Origin: JBCDCU01 sp039180865
GTDB lineage: Bacteria; Pseudomonadota; Alphaproteobacteria; Rhizobiales; JACESI01
Length of the DNA stretch: 9,862 nucleotides
Assembly: GCA_039180865.1 (NCBI GenBank)
Contig: JBCDCZ010000171.1
Location: 1 to 9,862, forward strand
Direction of reading: 5' to 3'
Both the position numbers and the translations under genes were made by a program. This document shows, in pieces, positions 1 to 7,040 of the stretch (within the stretch, counting starts at the first letter, position 1; each line of letters starts with the position of its first letter). A model generated the notes under the pieces. That model did not search any database and was not told the origin of the DNA. It saw only the letters and a program-made list of their open reading frames with translations.

Positions 1-1025
1 CCCTTTCAGCCTGGATCGCTCAATCCACATCAGACATCAGTCCGGAGGAACGGACCTATTACGATAAGCTGACGCGGGGTGAAGAAATCGATCTCATAGA
101 ATGGGGCCGCTTTCTCTTTGAGCGCGGCATGAGTGAATTTCAGATCGGCGCCAGTCCTTTTTTCATTCTGACCGGGGGTAGCTCCAACTGGTACTGGCTG
201 CGTCAGATGGTCGAAACCCATCCGCTCTACAACGGAAGCGGTAGGCGGATTTTTGTCGACCAGCAGCCGGAACTTACGATTGGCCGGGGATTAGGGCGCG
301 CATACTCCATCGGTGGGCATTGCGAAAATCTCAAAAAGACAATCGAAAACCGCAGCACGGAGTTAAGCAAGGAACTAACTGCGGCAACTCTTAACGCGAG
401 CGCTGCCTTCGCAGACGACATCGTTCATCTTGTCCTCAATGACCCACGAGCAGGCAAACTTCTCGATGGAATCCGCAACCTTTTCGAGCGCCGATTTGCA
501 GAAAGCCTCGCTGCCGAAGAAGTGAAGGCACGCATCCCGAAACTCATCGAAGACTGGTTTGCGGGTGAAGAAATCCGCGCGGTTGTGCTCGAAAAAGCAG
601 GCGATTATGCCCATGCAGTTTCCGGAGAAACAATGAAGATCCTGCAGGTTCAATACTCGGGCCAGATAGAGGGTCTGATCGAGGTGACGGTGGAGGCGAA
701 TACTATTGCGGGAGAAGGCGATATCGTCAATTATCTCAAAGACTTTGTAGAGAATGTTAAAGTGGATTGGGGCTTCTTTGATGAGGTGTTTCGATCGCTG
801 TCTGATTGGTGGGCAAAGAACATTGAAGGGGCCGAAAAGAGTGAGGCCACCAAACGCGCAGAGCGGACAAACCAGATGTTTCAAAAATTCTGCAACTCCT
901 TTGCCCAAACCATGAAAAAGAACATCACCAGCGGCAATCAAAACGTGAGTGCGAACGTAATGAAAACGATTGTGAAATCCCTGAACGCAATCGTTCAGTC
1001 ATCGGCCTTTAAACCAAAATCATAG
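1..1025 (+). CDS. Hsp70/actin-like ATPase family protein, C-terminal part (5' end outside the window)
   Basis: The frame is open from base 3 to a TAG at 1023-1025 and gives 340 residues. An ATG at 129 exists, but the 42 residues before it read as good protein and belong to the same fold, so the gene almost certainly begins left of the window. Counting from base 3, ILTGGSS (residues 55-61) and PELTIGRGLGRAYS (89-102) match the adenosine-binding motif and following helix that close the ATPase domain of Hsp70/DnaK-type actin-fold proteins. The remaining 235 or so residues are charged, probably mostly helical, without a signal peptide or membrane segment, and do not look like the DnaK beta-sandwich substrate domain. 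A cytoplasmic ATPase with a family-specific C-terminal partner domain is the best reading. The substrate is unknown. No co-directional gene follows; the next gene is convergent. The ATPase fold is an inference from two motifs because the phosphate-1 motif lies outside the window. Confidence 0.7.
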   Translation, partial: LSAWIAQSTSDISPEERTYYDKLTRGEEIDLIEWGRFLFERGMSEFQIGASPFFILTGGSSNWYWLRQMVETHPLYNGSGRRIFVDQQPELTIGRGLGRAYSIGGHCENLKKTIENRSTELSKELTAATLNASAAFADDIVHLVLNDPRAGKLLDGIRNLFERRFAESLAAEEVKARIPKLIEDWFAGEEIRAVVLEKAGDYAHAVSGETMKILQVQYSGQIEGLIEVTVEANTIAGEGDIVNYLKDFVENVKVDWGFFDEVFRSLSDWWAKNIEGAEKSEATKRAERTNQMFQKFCNSFAQTMKKNITSGNQNVSANVMKTIVKSLNAIVQSSAFKPKS

Positions 1026-1115
1026 TAAGTCTGTTTTCAACAATTTCCAGCGCGCCAAAGCCCGTTTTAAAGGGAAGGGGCTACCACCCGTCCGCACGGA
1101 GAAAGCCGGCGCCTT

Positions 1116-1634
1116 CTAAAACCGCTTTCGCAATCCAAATGTGAGATACTGCGACCCCCCTTTGGAATCGCTAACGACACCGAACGCACCGGATCTGTGA
1201 TGAAGCCGGACGGTTCCTTGATAGTCTGGCAATTGCGGCAGCGCGAGCGTCAATTCGGGCGACAGGAAATGCAATAGTCTGCTCCCGGGCGCAGGTCCGC
1301 CGCGGATTTCTTCAACCTCGGATACGCCGGTGGCATAGTTTAGACCCGTATTAATCGCAACAGACGTGTGAAGATAGCGGTTCCAGGGAAACCCATAGAA
1401 GCGAAGATAAGGCGCAAACCAGAATTCCTGTTCGTGCTGTTGTCCAAAGCGCTGGCCGGCTCCGACCTCAATCTCGATATGGAAGTGATCAAACGCTGTC
1501 AGGATACGACGCGATGCTGTAACGGCTGCGATGAAATCGTTGTCCAGATCGAAATCCGGAGCAAGGACCTGGAAGGTAAAGGCATCAACAAAACCCGTAG
1601 CAAAAACGCACCAGCATAAAATCCGACGTAGCAG
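1116..1634 (-). pseudogene. PagL/acyloxyacyl-hydrolase-like outer-membrane beta-barrel; start codon missing or non-canonical
   Basis: The minus-strand frame runs 172 codons from CTG at 1634 to a TAG at 1118-1116. It opens with a Sec-signal-like segment, LLRRILCWCVFATGFVDA (residues 1-18). Alternating polar/hydrophobic strands with aromatic girdles follow, and the end GGSQYLTFGLRKRF carries the terminal Phe typical of BamA-inserted barrels. HHRS at 145-148 resembles the His-x-Ser active site of PagL lipid A 3-O-deacylases, whose role is removing an acyl chain from lipid A in the outer membrane. The catalytic Glu is not evident, so activity is uncertain. There is no in-frame ATG, GTG or TTG before the mature region. 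An ATG at 1661-1659 with GGAA five bases upstream is in frame, but two adjacent TGA codons (1640-1635) intervene. The gene is either inactivated at its 5' end or uses a CTG or other rare start. Family assignment is moderate; coding nature is strong because the frame stays barrel-like to its end. Confidence 0.6.
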
Positions 1635-1669
1635 TCATCATCGCACGGCTGAAAAGGTCATTTTAATTC

Positions 1670-1685
1670 CATAATATATATTATG
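1670..1685. promoter_or_regulatory. AT-rich 16-bp perfect palindrome in the divergent gap before mazG
   Basis: CATAATATATATTATG is its own reverse complement. It lies between the 5' end of the minus-strand barrel gene and plus-strand mazG, where a shared promoter or operator would sit. It contains TATATT- and TATTAT-like hexamers readable as a -10 element on either strand. For the barrel gene it lies just upstream of the GGAA ribosome-binding site and the ATG at 1661, too close for a usual -10 unless the leader is very short. For mazG it is about 155 bp upstream. No convincing -35 was found, so the regulatory role is inference. Confidence 0.3.
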
Positions 1686-1839
1686 CGTCCTATTGATCCT
1701 CTCATCACACACGCCTCTTGGCAGCAAATATCCCGTGACAACGCCAAACCGATTCGGCACAAGACCTGACAGAACCGGCCCCTTCTCAATGCCGGAGCGC
1801 AATACTTGAGCGAGACAGAATTCCACGGGACACAAACCT

Positions 1840-2703
1840 ATGACGAATGCCTCGAAAGACTTCCTGGATGAATACCGCGACATCTCCCCGTCCAACGACA
1901 TTGAGATCCTTCTCAAGGAGATGGAACGCTTACGCTATCCTGAAACTGGATGCAGTTGGGACGTCGAACAAACCTTCTCGTCAATTGCGTCCTACACAAT
2001 TGAGGAAGCCTATGAGGTAAAGGACGCCATCGATCGTGAAGACATGAATGACCTGTGTGACGAGCTTGGCGATCTGCTTCTTCAGGTTGTCTATCATTCG
2101 CAAATCGCCGCAGAACGCGGTGCATTCACCTTCAGCGACGTCGTCTATGCAATCACGAAAAAGATGATCCGTCGTCACCCGCACGTCTTCGGTACGGAAG
2201 AACAAAAGAAAAACGGCCTTATGCCCGGAGACTGGGAAAAGATAAAGACGCAGGAAAAATCTGAAAAAGCCGCCCTCAAGCAGCCTGCGGAACAATCGAA
2301 CGGCGAAACCGCGTCCCTGCTTGACGGCGTGCCGGCCGCTTTGCCAGCACTCTCAAGCGCGGTGAAGATTCAAAAAAAAGCGGCCACCGTCGGTTTCGAT
2401 TGGAACGATGTCGATCAGGTATTCCACAAGCTCGACGAGGAAACCAAAGAACTGCGCGATGAGATTAGCGAAGGAAAGCCTAGTGACAAAGCCAAAGAGG
2501 AACTCGGTGACGTCCTGTTCGTTATGGCAAATATCGCCCGCCACCTCAAACTCGATCCGGAAACAAGCCTAGAGCTCACGAACCAAAAATTCATGCGCAG
2601 ATTCAGGGCCATGGAAGCATATGCGGCATCACACGGAAACAGCCTCCCAAACTACACACTGGCAGAGCTTGAGGCACTATGGCAATCATCAAAACAAATT
2701 TGA
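1840..2703 (+). CDS. mazG: Nucleoside triphosphate pyrophosphohydrolase MazG
   Basis: The 287-residue product has the two tandem MazG helical domains of the full-length bacterial enzyme. It hydrolyses NTPs and dNTPs to monophosphate and pyrophosphate in the cytoplasm, a house-cleaning and stress role. Domain 1 shows GCSWDVEQTF (37-46), EEAYE (55-59) and DELGDLL (74-80), where the acidic residues bind magnesium. Domain 2 shows KIQKKAATVGFDW (176-188), EETKEL (200-205) and EELGDVLF (220-227). The linker (about 135-165) is Glu/Lys/Ala-rich. GCSWD has Ser where E. coli-type enzymes have Pro. The ATG at 1840 is the first start after an in-frame TGA at 1807 and has GGGA nine bases upstream. The gene faces hflX, with its stop only 2 bp from the hflX stop, so the two transcripts must overlap or end inside each other. 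In many relatives mazG follows hflX on the same strand, so its orientation here is notable. Confidence 0.95.
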   Translation: MTNASKDFLDEYRDISPSNDIEILLKEMERLRYPETGCSWDVEQTFSSIASYTIEEAYEVKDAIDREDMNDLCDELGDLLLQVVYHSQIAAERGAFTFSDVVYAITKKMIRRHPHVFGTEEQKKNGLMPGDWEKIKTQEKSEKAALKQPAEQSNGETASLLDGVPAALPALSSAVKIQKKAATVGFDWNDVDQVFHKLDEETKELRDEISEGKPSDKAKEELGDVLFVMANIARHLKLDPETSLELTNQKFMRRFRAMEAYAASHGNSLPNYTLAELEALWQSSKQI

Positions 2704-2705
2704 AA

Positions 2706-4088
2706 TCAATAATATAAAGTATTTTCTTTAATTAGGTTCTGAATTTTATTCCACCGGTCAGAGCGCACTGTGAGCTCCACACTTCCTGACGGATCCTCCT
2801 TGCGATCTATCACAGAGCCATGCGTGTAGTAGACATGCATATGCGCTAGATCATCTGCTCCGAGCGTCACGTTACGAACCTCCGTTGCTCGGTTGAGACA
2901 GGCCTCGATAAGCCCGAGACACTGTTCGATCCCCTCGCCGCTGAGCGCAGAAACAGTTGCAACCTCATACCCCGACACATTCGCAGCCTGCGTCTTGAGG
3001 CGGTCTCGCTCCTCTTCAGGAAGCAGATCAATCTTATTCCAGAGCTCTATGTAAGAGCGTCCCTGCCGCGAAAGGCCTTCCGCATCGCTGATATCAATCG
3101 ATAGCTCACGCAGGACGGAAGCCACATCATCCGCCTGTGCCTCGCTGTCCTCATGGGCGATATCGCGGACATGAACAATTACATCGGCTTCCGTCACCTC
3201 TTCAAGCGTCGCACGGAAGGCCGCAACCAGGTCAGTCGGCAAGTTTGATATGAAGCCTACAGTATCCGAAATAATCGCCGTCGATCCCTGAGGAAGCTCT
3301 ATACGGCGCAATGTCGGATCGAGTGTTGCGAAAAGTAAGTCCTTCGCCATGACGTCCGCCGTCGTAATCCGGTTGAACAAAGTGGACTTCCCGGCATTGG
3401 TGTAACCGACAAAAGCAACCACAGGCATATCCTGCTTCTTGCGCTGTTTACGGTGGAGTGCGCGCGTACGCCTGACATCTTCCAGTTGCCGTTCGAGCCG
3501 CTCGATCTTTGTCTGTAATGCACGCCGGTCGGCTTCGATCTGTGTCTCGCCGGGACCGCCCAGGAACCCTCCTCCACCGCGCTGGCGTTCAAGGTGCGTC
3601 CATGACCGCACGAGTCGACCGCGTTGATATCGCAGAGCCGCGAGATCAACTTGCAGCCGTCCTTCTTTTGTCTGGGCGCGCGCGCCGAAGATTTCGAGGA
3701 TTAATCCAGTGCGGTCGAGCACTTTGACGTTGAGTGCACGTTCAAGATTGCGCTGCTGTACGGGCGTCAAAGAATGGTCGACGATGACGAGTTTAATGTC
3801 GTTCTCTTCAAGCCGTTTTTGCAGTGCTTCCACCTTTCCGCTTCCGTATAGCGTCGCTGGCCGAATCTCATTCAGATTGGAGACGTCGGTGAAGATCACA
3901 TCCAGATCTATGGCGGACGCGAGCCCCCTCGCCTCATCCAATTGAGCTTCGGCGCTGCGTGACGACAACGCGGAACCGTCTCGCGCAGATCCGTTCGGCG
4001 CGGTTGTTCCTGATGCCCTATACGAAACGATCGGTACAAGCACCGCGGCTTTTGTCCGCGGCGTTTCAAAATTTACGAACCCTGCCAT
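2706..4088 (-). CDS. hflX: GTPase HflX
   Basis: HflX is a GTPase that binds the 50S subunit and 70S ribosomes and splits stalled ribosomes under stress such as heat. The 460-residue product has the N-terminal HflX nucleotide-binding-like domain (about 45-140, with YGSGKVE at 81-87 and VDHSLTPVQQRNLE at 103-116) and the Gly-rich linker GGGGFLGGPGETQIE (171-185). A basic coiled helix covers 186-220, then a G domain: GYTNAGKS (228-235, G1), FATLDPT (253-259, switch I), DTVGF (275-279, G3), NKID (351-354, G4) and SALSG (380-384, G5). A small C-terminal domain ends at LYY. All GTPase motifs are intact. The ATG at 4088 has GGAGAGG just upstream. The gene follows hfq after 91 nt and is probably cotranscribed with it, the classic hfq-hflX pairing. 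It ends 2 bp from convergent mazG. Confidence 0.97.
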   Translation of the reverse strand: MAGFVNFETPRTKAAVLVPIVSYRASGTTAPNGSARDGSALSSRSAEAQLDEARGLASAIDLDVIFTDVSNLNEIRPATLYGSGKVEALQKRLEENDIKLVIVDHSLTPVQQRNLERALNVKVLDRTGLILEIFGARAQTKEGRLQVDLAALRYQRGRLVRSWTHLERQRGGGGFLGGPGETQIEADRRALQTKIERLERQLEDVRRTRALHRKQRKKQDMPVVAFVGYTNAGKSTLFNRITTADVMAKDLLFATLDPTLRRIELPQGSTAIISDTVGFISNLPTDLVAAFRATLEEVTEADVIVHVRDIAHEDSEAQADDVASVLRELSIDISDAEGLSRQGRSYIELWNKIDLLPEEERDRLKTQAANVSGYEVATVSALSGEGIEQCLGLIEACLNRATEVRNVTLGADDLAHMHVYYTHGSVIDRKEDPSGSVELTVRSDRWNKIQNLIKENTLYY

Positions 4089-4179
4089 ACCTCTCCGGGT
4101 TATGTGCCTTCACCAGGCGCGATGCGAACTGGCTTCAGCGGAAACGAAACGCATGAATGAATTGGCCACAAAAGGACGC

Positions 4180-4416
4180 CTAATCATCCGCATTTTCAAA
4201 CATCTGCACAGGCTGCGACGGCATGATGGTAGATATCGCGTGCTTATAAACAAGCTGCGAATGGCCGTCCCTGCGTAGGAGCAGACAGAAATTATCGAAC
4301 CACGTCACAACGCCCTGCAATTTCACACCGTTCACCAGAAACACTGTCAGCGGGACTTTGGATTTCCTCACATGGTTGAGGAATGTATCCTGAAGATTTT
4401 GTGCGCGTTCGGCCAT
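4180..4416 (-). CDS. hfq: RNA-binding chaperone Hfq
   Basis: Hfq is a hexameric Sm-like protein that binds small RNAs and mRNAs, promotes their pairing and affects RNA stability. The 78-residue product contains Sm1 (about 13-47, with VFLVNGVKLQG and WFDNF) and the Sm2 signature QLVYKHAIST (54-63). F43, Y57, K58 and H59 match the U-rich RNA pocket of the proximal face. The tail after Sm2 is only about 15 residues, as in many alphaproteobacteria and much shorter than in E. coli (102 residues in total). The ATG at 4416-4414 is chosen because the protein begins MAERAQNLQDTFLNHVRKSK exactly as Hfq should, with AGGGA about 11 nt upstream. The frame remains open back to an ATG at 4572, but those 52 residues are unlike any Hfq. 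It lies 231 nt after dat and 91 nt before hflX. Confidence 0.98.
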   Translation of the reverse strand: MAERAQNLQDTFLNHVRKSKVPLTVFLVNGVKLQGVVTWFDNFCLLLRRDGHSQLVYKHAISTIMPSQPVQMFENADD

Positions 4417-4647
4417 TATTCTTATAATCCCTGTTCGTCCATTTGCTTGCCACGTGCCCATTAACGGTGGCAATCCAACTCGCCCTATTAAACCACCTGG
4501 TTCAAATAGGCAAAGCGGTTGATTGATGGAATAGTCATACTTTTCTCGTGCAGGAACAAGGATTTCCCGCACAGAAAGCCGCCTTTACCTCTTATTTCAC
4601 TCTGAAGTGCGTCATATGTGAAGCCCCCCACCGTGCTTTTCATCATT
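4417..4647 (-). other. Leader region between dat and hfq
   Basis: These 231 nt are by far the largest gap inside the minus-strand block and are the likely place for an hfq promoter and 5' untranslated leader. By eye there is no near-consensus sigma-70 pair, no strong hairpin with a U-tract for termination after dat, and no recognisable riboswitch. A weak inverted repeat, CCAC...GTGG, lies around 4450-4470. The role is inferred only from spacing and from the known separate transcription of hfq in other bacteria. Confidence 0.35.
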
Positions 4648-5499
4648 TCACGCCGCATAATCATGATAATGCGCTCTCAGTCTGCGGGAAATTTCGCCTG
4701 GTTGAGCATCGCCGATCGGGTTTCCATCGATGGTTACAACCGGCATAACCAGAGTTGATGCAGCTGTAATGAATGCCTCGCGAGCCTGAAGGGCCTCCTC
4801 CACGGTAAAGCGGCGTTCCTCAATCTTGTATTGCAGGTCCTGTGCGGCCCGAATGGCTGTGTCGCGTGTTATCCCTCTAAGGATTCCCCGCGTTGCCTGC
4901 CGGGTTACAATCACGCCCTCTTGTGTCACGATCCATGCATTCGTCGAAGATCCTTCAGTGACGAATCCCTCATCATCAACAAACCAGGCCTCGTAAGCAC
5001 CGCTCTCGCGTGCCTTCTGTTTTGCAAGCACATTGGGCAGAAGTGATACCGTTTTGATGTCCACCCTCTCCCACCGATTATCCGGAAGCGTGATGACACC
5101 AACACCGCGTTCGGCCTTTTCACTCTCACGCAGGCGTGGGATCGACTTGGCTGTCATAACCAAAGCAGGCCGTGTACCGTTTTTGGGAAACGGGTGATCG
5201 CGCGGAGCGACGCCGCGTGTAACCTGCAAGTAGAGGATACCATCCTTGATTCGGTTTCGTCGGCAGACTTCGGCCATCACCATCTCCAACACCGCACGGC
5301 CAAGTGGGAGACCAAGATCCAGTTCACGAGCAGAACGCTCAAGGCGATCGAGATGTCCTGGAACATCAATCAAACGCCCGTCCAGAACCTCGCAGACTTC
5401 GTAAATACCGTCTGAAAACTGATACCCCCGGTCCTCAATATGAACCGAAGCTTTGCGGTGTGGGACATACTGTCCGTTAACATATGCGATCCGGCTCAT
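4648..5499 (-). CDS. dat: D-amino-acid aminotransferase (class IV PLP enzyme)
   Basis: This enzyme moves an amino group between D-amino acids such as D-alanine and 2-oxo acids, using pyridoxal phosphate, in the cytoplasm. It links the peptidoglycan amino-acid pool with central metabolism. The 283-residue product has the usual family length. The fold-IV features are present: HIEDRGYQFSDGIYE (20-34), catalytic Lys149 in DIKTVSLLPNV, Glu182 in EGSSTNAW that contacts the cofactor ring nitrogen, and RGILRGITR (204-212). TRGVAPRDHPFP (94-105) resembles the Arg-x-His segment that holds the substrate carboxylate in Bacillus D-amino-acid transaminase, which favours this reading over branched-chain aminotransferase or aminodeoxychorismate lyase. 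The ATG at 5499 follows a G7 tract and AAAG that form the ribosome-binding site. It sits 61 nt after trkH. Substrate preference is inferred from motif and synteny. Confidence 0.9.
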   Translation of the reverse strand: MSRIAYVNGQYVPHRKASVHIEDRGYQFSDGIYEVCEVLDGRLIDVPGHLDRLERSARELDLGLPLGRAVLEMVMAEVCRRNRIKDGILYLQVTRGVAPRDHPFPKNGTRPALVMTAKSIPRLRESEKAERGVGVITLPDNRWERVDIKTVSLLPNVLAKQKARESGAYEAWFVDDEGFVTEGSSTNAWIVTQEGVIVTRQATRGILRGITRDTAIRAAQDLQYKIEERRFTVEEALQAREAFITAASTLVMPVVTIDGNPIGDAQPGEISRRLRAHYHDYAA

Positions 5500-5560
5500 C
5501 TTTCCCCCCCGGAAACCACTCCCGCTTACCCATTTAACGAAAACAAGCGATACAGGAAAA

Positions 5561-7030
5561 TTATCTTGCTCTGTTCCAGTATGTCAGATTGAACGCTGTT
5601 AGCAGCGTCAAAATATGTAACCGGCCAAGGATCATTAGCACACACAGCACAAGTTTCGAAGATGAATCCATATCCGCGAAGCGAACCCACTGCCCCGTTT
5701 CACTCCAACCGGTGGAATAGAAAGCTCCGATATTTGCAAAGGCCGCAATACTCGCGATAAGAGCAGCTTCGAAACTGTCCAAATTAAGCGAAAGCAGGAC
5801 TGTCCCGATCATCACGACAAAGATAACTGCAAAAAAATAGGTCCAAATCGCTTTCATCAACGACATCATGTAACGCTGCGATCCGAAACGCGCGGAATAG
5901 ATGCTGCTCGGATAGACAAGTTGACTAAGATCGGTGAACGCGCGGTTCATCATGCCACCGACGCGATAGAATGAAATGCCGCCCGCCGTCGAAAACGAGC
6001 ATCCTCCGATCAGAACTAGAATTGCAACCAGAGCAACCGGCAGAACAGAGAAACTGCTGTTTCTTATCTCAAATCCTGTCGTACTGATGAGCGAGGCCGC
6101 CGTGAAGAGGCCTTCGGTGATCGCGTCGAATGGTGTCAGAACATCCACCGAGCCTGCACGGTTAAAGAAGACCGCCGCGTAAACGAAGCCGAAGACAACG
6201 ATTGCGGCTAAGTAGAAATAGGTTTCTTTGTGAGATCTGAGCAACTGGAGCCGCCGACCAACGAGCAAACGTTGCCAGATGATATTGGTCCCGGCAATCA
6301 CCATAAAAACAATAAGGACAAAGGGGGCGAACGGATTGCCAAGCTCGGATATCGGCGTATCTGAAGGCACAAACCCGCCAGACGAAACGGTGGATAGCGT
6401 CAGATAATAGGCTTCAAAAATCGGAACTTCCGTCACCGCCAGAAGAACAAAGCAGCCAACCGTAATGATGGCGTAGGCACCTGCTACACTCAAAACGGTC
6501 TGACCGACGCCGCCTCGAAAAACGGTCGCCTCACGGTTCACAACAGTCGCCTGATCATCAGGAAGTCCGGCAATTCCAAGCGGCGCCAATATCGCCACAA
6601 CGATGACAAGCGTCATGAGGCCACCGAGCCATTGCAATGTCCCCCGAAGGACAATCACAGGCGTTGGGACACCTTCCAACGTATCGAACACGGTCATGCC
6701 CGTCGTGGTCAGACCGGAAACCGCCTCAAAAAGCGCGTCGACCGGATCCATATCGGTAAAGGATAAAAGGGCGAGCGCGGCCGGTACCGGCAGCACCACC
6801 CACAGCAAAACAGCCAGAAAACACCCTTCAACACGATTGATCTGACGTGCAGTTTTGCGAAAAACGAAGACTACGCAAAGGCTTATGTAGAAGAGGAGAC
6901 CCGCTAAAACGAGGCTGCGAAAATCAAGCCCTGTCGGCGTGTCGGTGCTTCGGCTTGAGAAGGCTGCAACGCCAATAATCACGGAGAGCAGAATAAGGCT
7001 GAAGGCAACAATGCGGAGAACGCCGGCCAT
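5561..7030 (-). CDS. trkH: Trk-type potassium uptake protein TrkH
   Basis: TrkH is the inner-membrane pore subunit of the Trk potassium uptake system and works with the cytoplasmic TrkA ring encoded just upstream. The 489-residue product has four repeated membrane-pore-membrane units. The four filter loops are visible: SGLTTTGMTVFD (105-116), STVSSGGFVPSD (213-224), ISTTGFEIRN (315-324) and FANIGAFYSTG (431-441), each with the selectivity Gly. Hydrophobic spans lie near 5-24, 38-57, 70-90, 140-155, 180-200, 235-250, 270-290, 330-350, 395-415 and 458-482. The C-terminal block reads GRLHILTLL (469-477), whereas the common form is GRLEIFTLL, so an acidic residue is replaced by His. The ATG at 7030 is chosen because AAGGG lies about eight bases upstream and the start is 10 nt after the trkA stop. 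An upstream in-frame ATG at 7102 would overlap trkA and add a non-TrkH-like 24 residues. Confidence 0.95.
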   Translation of the reverse strand: MAGVLRIVAFSLILLSVIIGVAAFSSRSTDTPTGLDFRSLVLAGLLFYISLCVVFVFRKTARQINRVEGCFLAVLLWVVLPVPAALALLSFTDMDPVDALFEAVSGLTTTGMTVFDTLEGVPTPVIVLRGTLQWLGGLMTLVIVVAILAPLGIAGLPDDQATVVNREATVFRGGVGQTVLSVAGAYAIITVGCFVLLAVTEVPIFEAYYLTLSTVSSGGFVPSDTPISELGNPFAPFVLIVFMVIAGTNIIWQRLLVGRRLQLLRSHKETYFYLAAIVVFGFVYAAVFFNRAGSVDVLTPFDAITEGLFTAASLISTTGFEIRNSSFSVLPVALVAILVLIGGCSFSTAGGISFYRVGGMMNRAFTDLSQLVYPSSIYSARFGSQRYMMSLMKAIWTYFFAVIFVVMIGTVLLSLNLDSFEAALIASIAAFANIGAFYSTGWSETGQWVRFADMDSSSKLVLCVLMILGRLHILTLLTAFNLTYWNRAR

Positions 7031-7040
7031 CCGGGCACCC

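Noticed and set aside
375..941. 188-codon minus-strand frame opposite the Hsp70-like gene
   Set aside because: The plus-strand frame has recognisable ATPase motifs and a natural helical composition; the antisense product is rich in Cys, His and Phe in the manner of shadow frames.
1059..1082. AGCCC...GGGCT inverted repeat between the convergent Hsp70-like and barrel genes, considered as a terminator
   Set aside because: The stem is only five pairs with a 14-nt loop and there is no proper T-tract on either strand.
1368..1619. 83-codon plus-strand open frame
   Set aside because: It lies antisense to the barrel frame, which has a far more protein-like composition, a signal segment and a barrel C-terminus. 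The plus-strand frame looks like a shadow.
1638..1916. 92-codon minus-strand frame reaching into the 5' end of mazG
   Set aside because: Most of it is antisense to mazG and the promoter region with no protein-like pattern. Only its last seven codons, from the ATG at 1661, are of interest as a possible old start of the barrel gene.
4417..4572. In-frame 52-residue N-terminal extension of Hfq
   Set aside because: Hfq proteins begin at the MAER-type start at 4416. The extension is unlike any Hfq and lies in the intergenic leader; the open frame is probably chance.
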